Positions 6,765 to 12,748 of a stretch of 17,411 nt of DNA are shown here, in pieces. The stretch spans positions 1 through 17,411 of the forward strand of contig JAAYAP010000008.1 of assembly GCA_012719315.1 (NCBI GenBank). The letters are read 5' to 3'. A program made the translations under genes and the position numbers. The DNA comes from Methanobacteriota archaeon (GTDB lineage Archaea; Thermoplasmatota; Thermoplasmata; Methanomassiliicoccales; Methanomethylophilaceae). Positions within the stretch are counted from its first letter, which is position 1. Each line of letters starts with the position of its first letter. The notes under the pieces are model-generated. The model saw only the letters and a program-made list of their open reading frames with translations, had not been told where the DNA came from and did no database searches.

Positions 6765-9383
6765 ATGTTCTACATGTCACAATACGATTCAGCATCCATC
6801 GAGAGACGTTGGCAGGAGATGTGGAAACGGGACGAGGTCTACCGTTTCGATCCCGCGTCCGACAAGCCGGTCTACAGCATCGACAACCCCCCGCGCTACA
6901 CATCGGGATCGCTGCATCTGGGCCACGCCACCGGGTACTCCCTGATCGACTTCGCGGCACGATTCAAGCGGATGACGGGGCACAACGTCTTCTTCCCCCT
7001 GTGCTTCGACGTCAACGGCACGCCGATCGAGGTGCGGGTCGAGAAGAAGCATGACATCACCAAGCTGGACCTCCCCCGCCGGGAGTACCGTCAGCTGTGC
7101 AGCGACTATGCCAACGGCTTCATCGATGAGATGACCCATCATTTCGAGATCCTCGGGGAGAGCATGGATCCGAGCATCTACTACCAGACCGACGCCCCGT
7201 ACTACCGGCGCATCACGCAGATCTCCTTCGTGGAGCTGTTCGAGAAAGGGCTGGTGTACAAGGCCAACTTCCCCGTCAACTGGTGTCCGCGCTGCATGAC
7301 CGCGCTCGCCGACGCCGAGGTCGAGTACAGGGACAACGTCACCAAGCTCAACTACATCAGGTTCGGCATCGAAGGCAGCGACGAACACGTGACGATCGCC
7401 ACCACGCGGCCGGAGCTGCTGTGCACCTGCAAGGTGGTTGCCGTGCACCCGGACGACGAGACCAAGCGGGACCTGATCGGCAAGCGGCTGATCACCCCGC
7501 TGTACGGCCGTCATGTCGAGGTCATCGCCGATCCCAAGGTCGATCCCGGATACGGCACCGGCAACGTGATGATCTGCACGATCGGCGACAAGGACGACCT
7601 CGAGTGGGTCATGAAGTACCATCTGGAGATGGAGAAGGGCATCGACGAGACCGGCAGGATGACCGAGCTGGCCGGCAAGTACGCGGGCATGACCGTGCCC
7701 GAAGCCCGGGCCGCCGCCATCGACGACCTCCGCGCCCGGGGATTGCTGGAGGAACAGGAGGACAACCCCCAGCAGGTGTCGATCTGCTGGCGGTGCAAGA
7801 CCGCGGTCGAGTACCTGCAGGTCCCGCAGTGGTTCCTCAAGACCACCGATTTCAAGGAGGATGTCCTCAGGAGGTCCGAGGAGATCCGCTGGTTCCCCGA
7901 GTTCATGAAGATCAGGCTCAGGGATTGGACCGAATCCCTGGAATGGGATTGGGTCCTGAGCCGGCAGCGCATCTTCGCCACCCCGATACCGCTCTGGGAG
8001 TGCGAGGACTGCGGCCATGCCGTCTGCGCCACTAAAGAGCAGTGCTACGTCGATCCGACCGAGGATGCCCCGCCCGTCCCCGTCTGCCCGCAGTGCGGCG
8101 GCCGGCTGATCGGCTGCACCGACGTCTTCGACACCTGGATGGACTCGTCCGGATCGGCGCTGTACAACACCTTCTGGGAGCGGGATGCGGAATTGCATGA
8201 GAAGCTCTTCCCGATGTCGATGCGGCCGCAGTCGCACGACATCATCCGCACCTGGGCGTTCTACTCGATCCTCAGATGCGGGCAGATCGCCGCTTCCAAG
8301 CCGTGGGACGACATCATGATCCACGGCTTCATCATGGCCCCCGACGGCACTCCGATGCACTCGTCGGTGGGCAACGTCATCGACCCGATCCCCATCCTCG
8401 AGGAGTACGGCGCCGATGCGCTGAGGTACTACGCCGCCACCTGCTCGCTGGGCATCGACCACGCCTTCCGCGAGAAGGACGTCATCCGCGGCCGGCGGCT
8501 GAGCAACAAGGTCTTCAACATCGGCCAGTTCGTCGGCCGCTTCCTCGGGGACGTGCCGGAGGCCTGCGACAGCCTGCGCACCGCCGACCGGTGGATAATC
8601 AGCAGGTACTCGGACACCGTGGCCGCGGTCACCCGCCACTTCGAGGAGTACCAGTTCGACAAGGCGATGCGCGAGGTGGAGGCCTTCATCTGGAACGACT
8701 TCGCCGACAACTACGTGGAGATGGCGAAGGGGCGGAGCGACGAGGCCGTCAGGTACACCCTCGGCAACGTCTTCCTGGGAGCGGTCAAGATGCTGGCGCC
8801 ATTCATGCCCCATGTCACCGAGGACATCTACCAGGAGCACTTCCGCAAGACCGACGGCCATGCCAGCATCCACCTGTCCCCCTGGCCGGTGCCGCTGTTC
8901 TCCGACGGCGACGCGCTGACGGCCGGCGCCGTCCTCGCCGAGGTCATCGGCGCGGTGCGCGCCTGGAAGTCCGAGAACAAGCTGCCGCTCAACGCGGAGA
9001 TGCGCAGGATCGAGCTGATCGGCGAGGCCGCCTCCGTCCTCGAGGGCTCCGAGGCCGACGTCTCCGAGACGCTCAAGGCCCGGGAGACGGTCGTCGTCCG
9101 CGAAGCGGAGCTCGGCGAGGAGGTCGTCGGCGTCAAACCCGACTACGGCAGGCTGGGCCCGGCCTTCAAGGCGCAGGCCAAGAGCATCGCCGCGGCACTG
9201 GCGGAGACGGACCTGGATGCGCTCAGGGACATGCTCGCCGCGGGAGCGGTGACCGTCGGCACGGCGGACGGCGACGTCGTCCTCGGACCCGAGTTCTTCA
9301 AGGTCGAGAAGCGGCTGACGCTCGGCGGCCGGGCGGTCGACACCGTCCAGGTTGGCGACATCCTCGTCGCCGTGGAGCTCTGA
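6765..9383 (+). CDS. valS: Valyl-tRNA synthetase
   Basis: 872 residues, a normal size for archaeal ValRS. A class I enzyme that charges tRNA-Val and hydrolyses mischarged Thr-tRNA. The HIGH motif is HLGH (51-54) within NPPRYTSGSLHLGHA; the CP1 editing domain is marked by TTRPELL (213-219) and GTGNVMICTIGDKDD, which is ValRS-like rather than IleRS-like. WCPRC (173-177) and CPQCGG mark zinc knuckles; DIIRTWAFYSILR precedes the catalytic loop. The oddity is the KMSKS loop, which reads PMHSS (530-534) before VGNVIDP: both lysines are gone though the flanks are intact. The C-terminal anticodon-binding domain is present. ATG 6765 fits the TATA spacing; ATG 6774 is the alternative. The stop lies in the GGAGG ribosome binding site region of the next gene. 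Confidence 0.97.
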   Translation: MFYMSQYDSASIERRWQEMWKRDEVYRFDPASDKPVYSIDNPPRYTSGSLHLGHATGYSLIDFAARFKRMTGHNVFFPLCFDVNGTPIEVRVEKKHDITKLDLPRREYRQLCSDYANGFIDEMTHHFEILGESMDPSIYYQTDAPYYRRITQISFVELFEKGLVYKANFPVNWCPRCMTALADAEVEYRDNVTKLNYIRFGIEGSDEHVTIATTRPELLCTCKVVAVHPDDETKRDLIGKRLITPLYGRHVEVIADPKVDPGYGTGNVMICTIGDKDDLEWVMKYHLEMEKGIDETGRMTELAGKYAGMTVPEARAAAIDDLRARGLLEEQEDNPQQVSICWRCKTAVEYLQVPQWFLKTTDFKEDVLRRSEEIRWFPEFMKIRLRDWTESLEWDWVLSRQRIFATPIPLWECEDCGHAVCATKEQCYVDPTEDAPPVPVCPQCGGRLIGCTDVFDTWMDSSGSALYNTFWERDAELHEKLFPMSMRPQSHDIIRTWAFYSILRCGQIAASKPWDDIMIHGFIMAPDGTPMHSSVGNVIDPIPILEEYGADALRYYAATCSLGIDHAFREKDVIRGRRLSNKVFNIGQFVGRFLGDVPEACDSLRTADRWIISRYSDTVAAVTRHFEEYQFDKAMREVEAFIWNDFADNYVEMAKGRSDEAVRYTLGNVFLGAVKMLAPFMPHVTEDIYQEHFRKTDGHASIHLSPWPVPLFSDGDALTAGAVLAEVIGAVRAWKSENKLPLNAEMRRIELIGEAASVLEGSEADVSETLKARETVVVREAELGEEVVGVKPDYGRLGPAFKAQAKSIAAALAETDLDALRDMLAAGAVTVGTADGDVVLGPEFFKVEKRLTLGGRAVDTVQVGDILVAVEL

Positions 9384-9396
9384 GGAGGACACGGCG

Positions 9397-9624
9397 GTGA
9401 AGGAGCCGCTGATGTCGCCGCGGGAGGCGGCGGCCTATGCCGCCGTGCTCCTCGTCGCCGTGCTCTCGGTCCCGTTCACGCTGCACGCCTATCATACGGA
9501 CAGCCTCCTCTGGAGGGCGGTCTCGCTGATCCCCGCCGGACTGCTGGTCGCCGTCGCCGTGTCGATGACGGTCGGCATCCTCTCGGCCCTTGTCTGCAGG
9601 GATGCCGACGACCGGCATCCGTGA
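9397..9624 (+). CDS. Small two-helix membrane protein, unknown function
   Basis: 75 residues from a GTG at 9397 preceded by GGAGG (9384-9388, 8-nt spacer) directly after the valS stop; an in-frame ATG at 9412 is the alternative start. Two hydrophobic segments stand out: about residues 11-30 (AAYAAVLLVAVLSVPFTLHA) and about 38-65 (VSLIPAGLLVAVAVSMTVGI and following), joined by a short polar loop with HTD, and a charged C-terminal tail (CRDADDRHP). I recognise no family. The spacing suggests co-transcription with valS, though this says little about function. The ribosome binding site and hydrophobic pattern argue that it is real. Confidence 0.6.
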   Translation: MKEPLMSPREAAAYAAVLLVAVLSVPFTLHAYHTDSLLWRAVSLIPAGLLVAVAVSMTVGILSALVCRDADDRHP

Positions 9625-9651
9625 AGGTCCGGTTCGCGATCCCGTGACGGA

Positions 9652-9695
9652 CCGCCCGCATGATGCTTCGCCGAGACGATTCGGGATGCGGGCGG
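9652..9695. repeat. Perfect 10-bp inverted repeat
   Basis: Arms CCGCCCGCAT (9652-9661) and ATGCGGGCGG (9686-9695) are perfect complements around a 24-nt interior that itself contains CCGA/TCGG. It overlaps at its right arm a second hairpin, CGGATCG-TGTG-CGATCCG (9693-9710), so the two are mutually exclusive. Confidence 0.7.
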
Positions 9696-9719
9696 ATCGT
9701 GTGCGATCCGAGCCTGGGT

Positions 9720-9736
9720 CCGCATCATGGATGCGG
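9720..9736. repeat. 7-bp hairpin with 3-nt loop
   Basis: CCGCATC-ATG-GATGCGG forms a tight stem-loop ten bases after the preceding hairpin. Confidence 0.65.
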
Positions 9737-9916
9737 TGATTTCAAAACGGTCCGACCATCTGTTCTGATGACCGGGGATGTACGTGAAAGACCACGCGTT
9801 TCGAACCCGATCGCTTCATTGTGCAAGCAGGACTGCGGATCCGGGTCCCCGTGCGCTCCTTCGATCGATCGCGACGTCCGCCATCCTTCCTTGAATCCGT
9901 GAGGGATGGGGATGCG

Positions 9917-9989
9917 GGTGACGACTCCCCGCGGATATCCCGACGGAGGCTCCGATCCTCCGCCTCGGTCCCTGCGGGGAGTCGTTGTC
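9917..9989. repeat. 73-nt long stem-loop, possible structured RNA or two-way terminator
   Basis: The outer stem pairs 9917-9932 with 9974-9989 (16 bp, three of them G-U type). After a CT bulge (9972-9973) come three pairs (9933-9935 with 9969-9971), a 4-nt bulge, CCGA/TCGG (9940-9943 with 9965-9968), a CC bulge, and CGGAGG/CCTCCG (9944-9949 with 9957-9962) with a 7-nt loop. The whole element is thus one nearly continuous hairpin. G-U type pairs near the base would be better on the RNA of one strand. It has no T-run directly beside it. I see no match to RNase P, SRP or 5S RNA landmarks. Confidence 0.65.
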
Positions 9990-10011
9990 ATTCCACCCGA
10001 TAAATGGTTTG

Positions 10012-10026
10012 GGCGGGAGACCCGCC
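10012..10026 (-). terminator. Short hairpin just after the carrier gene stop
   Basis: GGCGGG-AGA-CCCGCC lies 7 nt beyond the carrier stop codon. On the minus strand it is followed by AAACCATTTATC, which contains only short T-runs. A weak terminator for the carrier transcript is plausible. Confidence 0.45.
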
Positions 10027-10033
10027 ATGTTGT

Positions 10034-10597
10034 TCAGAACGGCAGGACCTCCTTCTCCAGCTGCTCGGCGAGCACCTCGGCGAAAGCCGTGTACATCGCG
10101 GTCAGACCGCAGAAGAGCCCCACGAACCCGGCCGCGACGACCAACCCGACGGTGGCGGAGATGTCCCCGGCCGCCAACAGGAAGAAGGTCACGGTCAGCG
10201 TCAGGAAGACCAGCTTCAGCGCGTTGCGTCCCTTCAGGGTGCCGATGAACAGGAACAGCGTCAGGATGCCCCACACCAGGCAGAACACGCCCATGGTCAG
10301 CCCTTCCGAGCCGAACCCTGCCGGATCGGACTTGATGAGCGCGAAGACCAACCAGAAGACACCGTACAGGGTGAACGCCACGGTACCGAAGGTGTTGCCG
10401 TTGCGGTATTCCATCATGCCCGCCGCGAACTGCGCCAAACCGCCGCAGAAGACCGCCATCGAGAGGATGACCGCGTCAAGGGGTATGAGATCAGCATTAT
10501 GCAGCGACAGCAGCACTGTCGTCATTCCGAAACCCAACAGGCCCAACGGGGCCGGGTTGGATTTCTTCGTAGCCGGCTTATCGATTACGTCAGCCAT
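10034..10597 (-). CDS. satP: GPR1/FUN34/YaaH (SatP) family acetate/succinate-type carrier
   Basis: 187 residues with six predicted membrane helices and the family signature NPAPLGLLGFGMTTVLLS (14-31), right after a short cytoplasmic N-terminus. Further hallmarks are the helix MAVFCGGLAQFAAGMMEYRN with GNTFGTVAFTLYGVFW. The family moves short carboxylates such as acetate or succinate with protons; related proteins in methanogenic archaea take part in acetate uptake. The length (187) is that of bacterial SatP (188). ATG 10597 has no ribosome binding site but a TATA-like TTAAATAG is centred about 24 nt upstream, pointing to a leaderless transcript. It is a single-gene unit between two hairpin signals. 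The family is certain; the substrate is inferred. Confidence 0.95.
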   Translation of the reverse strand: MADVIDKPATKKSNPAPLGLLGFGMTTVLLSLHNADLIPLDAVILSMAVFCGGLAQFAAGMMEYRNGNTFGTVAFTLYGVFWLVFALIKSDPAGFGSEGLTMGVFCLVWGILTLFLFIGTLKGRNALKLVFLTLTVTFFLLAAGDISATVGLVVAAGFVGLFCGLTAMYTAFAEVLAEQLEKEVLPF

Positions 10598-10617
10598 ACC
10601 GGTAAATCTGCGAGCAT

Positions 10618-10625
10618 CTATTTAA
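10618..10625 (-). promoter_or_regulatory. TATA box of the carrier gene (leaderless)
   Basis: On the minus strand TTAAATAG is centred about 24 nt before the ATG at 10597, in an AT-rich stretch (10615-10640). The same spacing is seen at two other genes in the window. Confidence 0.5.
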
Positions 10626-10670
10626 TGTTAACAATCGTCTACTGTCGAAGTCGTCAATCAACGAATCGAA

Positions 10671-10704
10671 AAATGAGCAGGAAAGGGGGGCATCCCCCCC
10701 TTTC
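10671..10704 (-). terminator. Intrinsic-type terminator of the DEAD-box helicase gene
   Basis: A perfect 10-bp stem (GAAAGGGGGG 10681-10690 with 10695-10704, loop CATC) begins ten bases after the helicase stop. On the minus strand it is followed by CTGCTCA and five T (complement of 10671-10675). Confidence 0.75.
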
Positions 10705-10713
10705 GCCCGCGCC

Positions 10714-12126
10714 TCACTGGAGGACTTTGACGAAGACCCGTTTGCCTCTGAACTTGGCGCGCGGGAGGTCCATCGTCATCCGGTTGCCGAAATCCTTGTG
10801 CACCTCGACGACGGATGCCTCCTCGCCGATCTCGATCCTGCCGACGGCGAACTCGCGGACCTTGGCGTTGCGGATGATGTGGTCGGCGAGCGCGACCTTG
10901 CCGATGCCGTCCTTCCTGCCGAGGTTGATCTCGAAGCTGCACATGCCGAAGACGTCGCAGATCTGATCGTAGTCGACCACCCTGCGGATGGTGTCCCTGG
11001 TGCCCTTCTCCCCGTCGGGGACCTCGCGTTTCTCGATGACCATCTCGGTGCGGAGCTCGAACTCCCTGATCAGGTGCTCCTCCTCGCTGGTGACGAACGA
11101 GACCGCGATGCCCTCCTTGCCGGCCCTGCCGGTCCTGCCGATGCGGTGGATGTACGTGTCGAGGTCATCGGGCATGTCGTAGTTGATCACATAGGAGATG
11201 TCGTCGATGTCCAGACCCCTGGCGGCGACGTCGGTGGCGATGAGGATGTCGGTGCGGTCCTCCTTGAAGTCGCGGAGGACGCGTTCGCGTTTCGTCTGCG
11301 GCATGTCGCCGTGGATCGCCTCCACCTTGTAGCGGAGCTTGTCCAGGCGCTCCTCGAGGATGTCGACCATCCGTTTGGTCTGGCAGAAGATGATCGCCTT
11401 GGGCTTGTCCATGTCGAGGATCCTGCACAGGGCCCACGACTTGTTCCTGCGGCCCACGGAGATGTAGTACTGCTTGGTGAGGTCCAGCACGACCTCGTCC
11501 TTGGAGACGCTGATCTCCTTGGGCTTCCTCATGTAGTCGTAGGCGAGCCGTTTGATGTCCTCCGGCATGGTCGCCGAGAACAGCAGCGTCTGCCTCACCG
11601 TCGGCATCGAATCGAGGATGAACTCGATATCCTCGATGAAGCCCATGTCGAGCATGCGGTCCGCCTCGTCCAGGACCACGATGGAGATCTCGGACATGTC
11701 GAGCACCCTCCTGGTGATCATGTCCCTGACCCGCCCGGGCGTGCCGGCGATGATGTCGGCGCCCTTGTCCAGCTTGTTGATCTGCCCCTCGATGCTCGCT
11801 CCGCCGTAGATGGGCACGGTCACGTGCCCGGTGTATCTCGACATCCGGTCGAACTCGTCGGAGACCTGCGTGGCCAGCTCGCGCGTGGGGACGACGATGA
11901 TCGCCGAGGGCAGCTTCTCCCCCGCGGGGACCTGCCCGAGCACGATCGAGCCGAAAGCACCGGTCTTACCGGTGCCGGTCTGGGCCTGGGCGAACATATC
12001 CGTGCCCTTCAGTCCCATGGGGACCGCGCCCACCTGTATCGGAGTGGGCTCCTCCCATCCCATGTCGTCCATGGCTTTTGCGATATCCTCTGATATGCCT
12101 AAATCTGTAAATTTTGAGATCATCAT
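10714..12126 (-). CDS. DEAD-box RNA helicase with DbpA-like RNA-binding domain
   Basis: 470 residues. All helicase motifs are visible in order: Q motif PTPIQ (27-31), motif I AQTGTGKT (48-55), Ia PTRELA (80-85), Ib GTPGR (128-132), II DEAD (153-156), III SAT (184-186), IV IIFCQTKR, V ATDVAARGLDID, VI HRIGRTGR (327-334). Residues about 396-468 (FEINLGRKDGIGKVALADHI ... VGRIEIGEEASVVEVH ... RVFVKVL) match the RRM-like C-terminal domain of DbpA/CsdA helicases, which in DbpA binds 23S rRNA. A role in ribosome assembly or RNA unwinding in the cold is inferred. Two consecutive ATG codons (12124-12126 and 12121-12123) compete; GTGAT lies 5 nt before the second and is too close to the first, so the protein may be one residue shorter. 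It is monocistronic, with a structured leader. Confidence 0.96.
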   Translation of the reverse strand: MMISKFTDLGISEDIAKAMDDMGWEEPTPIQVGAVPMGLKGTDMFAQAQTGTGKTGAFGSIVLGQVPAGEKLPSAIIVVPTRELATQVSDEFDRMSRYTGHVTVPIYGGASIEGQINKLDKGADIIAGTPGRVRDMITRRVLDMSEISIVVLDEADRMLDMGFIEDIEFILDSMPTVRQTLLFSATMPEDIKRLAYDYMRKPKEISVSKDEVVLDLTKQYYISVGRRNKSWALCRILDMDKPKAIIFCQTKRMVDILEERLDKLRYKVEAIHGDMPQTKRERVLRDFKEDRTDILIATDVAARGLDIDDISYVINYDMPDDLDTYIHRIGRTGRAGKEGIAVSFVTSEEEHLIREFELRTEMVIEKREVPDGEKGTRDTIRRVVDYDQICDVFGMCSFEINLGRKDGIGKVALADHIIRNAKVREFAVGRIEIGEEASVVEVHKDFGNRMTMDLPRAKFRGKRVFVKVLQ

Positions 12127-12152
12127 GCATCACTTGATCTTGAATTCAAACC

Positions 12153-12194
12153 GCCTGCGACTCTGACGCAGGCACCGCTCAATTCCGATTGAGC
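12153..12194 (-). promoter_or_regulatory. Two adjacent 7-bp inverted repeats in the helicase leader/start region
   Basis: GCCTGCG/CGCAGGC (12153-12173, 7-nt loop) and GCTCAAT/ATTGAGC (12177-12194, 4-nt loop) are both perfect and only 3 nt apart. From the TATA position, transcription should begin near 12185, so the second repeat straddles the start site (operator-like) while the first forms a hairpin in the roughly 60-nt 5' leader. Both face the ATG at 12126. Confidence 0.6.
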
Positions 12195-12207
12195 TAATCA
12201 TACCTTC

Positions 12208-12216
12208 TTTTATATA
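12208..12216 (-). promoter_or_regulatory. TATA box of the helicase gene
   Basis: TATATAAAA on the minus strand, in a clear AT-rich stretch (12200-12222), about 86 nt before the ATG. It predicts a transcript with a leader of about 60 nt, unlike the leaderless neighbours. Confidence 0.65.
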
Positions 12217-12235
12217 CTTAATGTAAGGACCAGAC

Positions 12236-12311
12236 GGCCGGGAACCCGCGGCGGAGGCCCGCGGCGTGCGCACGGAGGCGGGATGCCGTCGGGCCCGCGG
12301 GCTCTCCCGCC
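12236..12311. repeat. Very GC-rich block of short palindromes and repeats
   Basis: Between the divergent helicase and tRNA promoters lie a direct repeat CCCGCGGCG (12245-12253 and 12258-12266), the palindrome GTGCGCAC (12266-12273), a 7-bp stem GGCGGGA/TCCCGCC (12277-12283 with 12305-12311) and inside it the 10-nt palindrome GCCCGCGGGC (12293-12302). No ORF is supported here. Confidence 0.55.
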
Positions 12312-12352
12312 GCCGACGCGGATATGCGGAGATGATGGGCGGTGACGATACA

Positions 12353-12359
12353 TTTATAT
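12353..12359 (+). promoter_or_regulatory. TATA box of the tRNA-Gly gene
   Basis: TTTATAT is centred 33 nt before the mature tRNA 5' end, which would give a precursor with a leader of some 6-9 nt. Confidence 0.65.
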
Positions 12360-12388
12360 CAAAAGATTCAATCACCAGCTTATAGCGT

Positions 12389-12461
12389 GCGGGTGTGGTG
12401 TAGCTGGTTATCACTTGACCTTGCCAAGGTTAGAACTCGGGTTCGAATCCCGGCACCCGCA
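12389..12461 (+). tRNA. tRNA-Gly (anticodon GCC)
   Basis: The 73-nt gene folds as a cloverleaf: acceptor GCGGGTG/CACCCGC (7 bp) with discriminator A, a D-arm starting GTGT with loop AGCTGGTTA, anticodon stem TGACC/GGTTA, anticodon loop TTGCCAA (GCC at 34-36), a 4-nt variable region and T-arm TCGGG-TTCGAAT-CCCGG. CCA is not encoded (the next bases are CT). No intron is present. It has its own TATA box, and an intrinsic-type terminator follows at 12635-12661. Confidence 0.97.
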
Positions 12462-12661
12462 CTCACTTCTGTTCTTCCGATCCATCGTTTGCGACATCGA
12501 CGGTCCCGCATCGATGCCCGTCCCTTCCGGGTCCGTCCTCCGACCGCGCGGATCCCCGCATCCGATCCGGTCCGCGTGCATGATGTCCTGAATGATCCGC
12601 GGCAATGGGATGCGACGGACGGAGAAAAGAACTGCGTGCCGGGAGACCCGGCACGTTTTTT
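12462..12661 (+). other. Possible trailer or structured RNA between tRNA-Gly and its terminator
   Basis: Nothing protein-like is convincing here. The next clear terminator lies 174 nt after the tRNA, so either the tRNA precursor is long or a small RNA is co-transcribed. Within it, CGCATCC (12557-12563) pairs with GGATGCG (12608-12614), enclosing CCGCG/CGCGG (12572-12576 with 12598-12602). No C/D or H/ACA box set is complete. Confidence 0.3.
12635..12661 (+). terminator. Intrinsic-type terminator downstream of tRNA-Gly
   Basis: A perfect 9-bp stem CGTGCCGGG-AGA-CCCGGCACG (12635-12655) runs straight into six T (12656-12661). It is the most bacterial-looking terminator in the window, pointing to a plus-strand transcript that ends here. 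Confidence 0.8.
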
Positions 12662-12691
12662 AAGGGGTTTTCACACATAGGAGGAAGATAA

Positions 12692-12748
12692 GTGGTTTCG
12701 GCAACAGAACGAGTTGCGCAATACTATGTACGCATTGCAGGTATATAA
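12692..12748 (+). CDS. Possible 18-codon mini-ORF with strong ribosome binding site
   Basis: GTG 12692 is preceded by GGAGG (12680-12684, 7-nt spacer) and opens an 18-codon frame (VVSATERVAQYYVRIAGI, the first residue read as Met) that stops at TAA 12746-12748, inside a TATA-like sequence. The peptide has no recognisable family. It could be a leader peptide, a gene remnant or chance; the ribosome binding site is the only positive evidence. Confidence 0.15.
   Translation: MVSATERVAQYYVRIAGI

Larger units (their letters stand above)
9625..10033. other. 409-nt convergent intergenic region rich in hairpins
   Basis: No convincing ORF lies here. The region holds a string of inverted repeats: 6 bp at 9626-9653, 10 bp at 9652-9695, 7 bp with a 4-nt loop at 9693-9710, 7 bp with a 3-nt loop at 9720-9736, 6 bp at 9881-9909, a 73-nt long stem-loop at 9917-9989 and 6 bp at 10012-10026. 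It separates the plus-strand valS group from the minus-strand carrier gene, so it is the 3' side of both. It may hold a structured RNA, act as a two-way terminator, or carry degenerate palindromic repeats. Confidence 0.6.

Noticed and set aside
6789..9392. 867-codon open frame on the minus strand opposite valS
   Set aside because: Same shadow effect; the plus-strand frame is an unmistakable valyl-tRNA synthetase.
9799..9810. T-loop-like GGTTCGAA on the minus strand, suggesting a tRNA
   Set aside because: The flanking arms do not pair into a T-stem, and no acceptor, D or anticodon arm can be drawn.
9660..9902. 80-codon open frame in the convergent gap
   Set aside because: No ribosome binding site, no TATA box, unremarkable composition, and it runs through several strong hairpins.
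9625..10033. RNase P RNA, SRP RNA or 5S rRNA in the hairpin-rich gap
   Set aside because: None of the conserved sequence blocks of these RNAs could be found on either strand.
10798..12093. Long plus-strand open frame opposite the DEAD-box helicase
   Set aside because: Translation is biased D/V/L/H-rich sequence without motifs; all helicase motifs are on the minus strand.
12580..12591. ATGATGT followed by CTGA, resembling C and D boxes of a guide RNA
   Set aside because: The C box is imperfect and only one base separates it from the D-like box, with no C'/D' pair or terminal stem.
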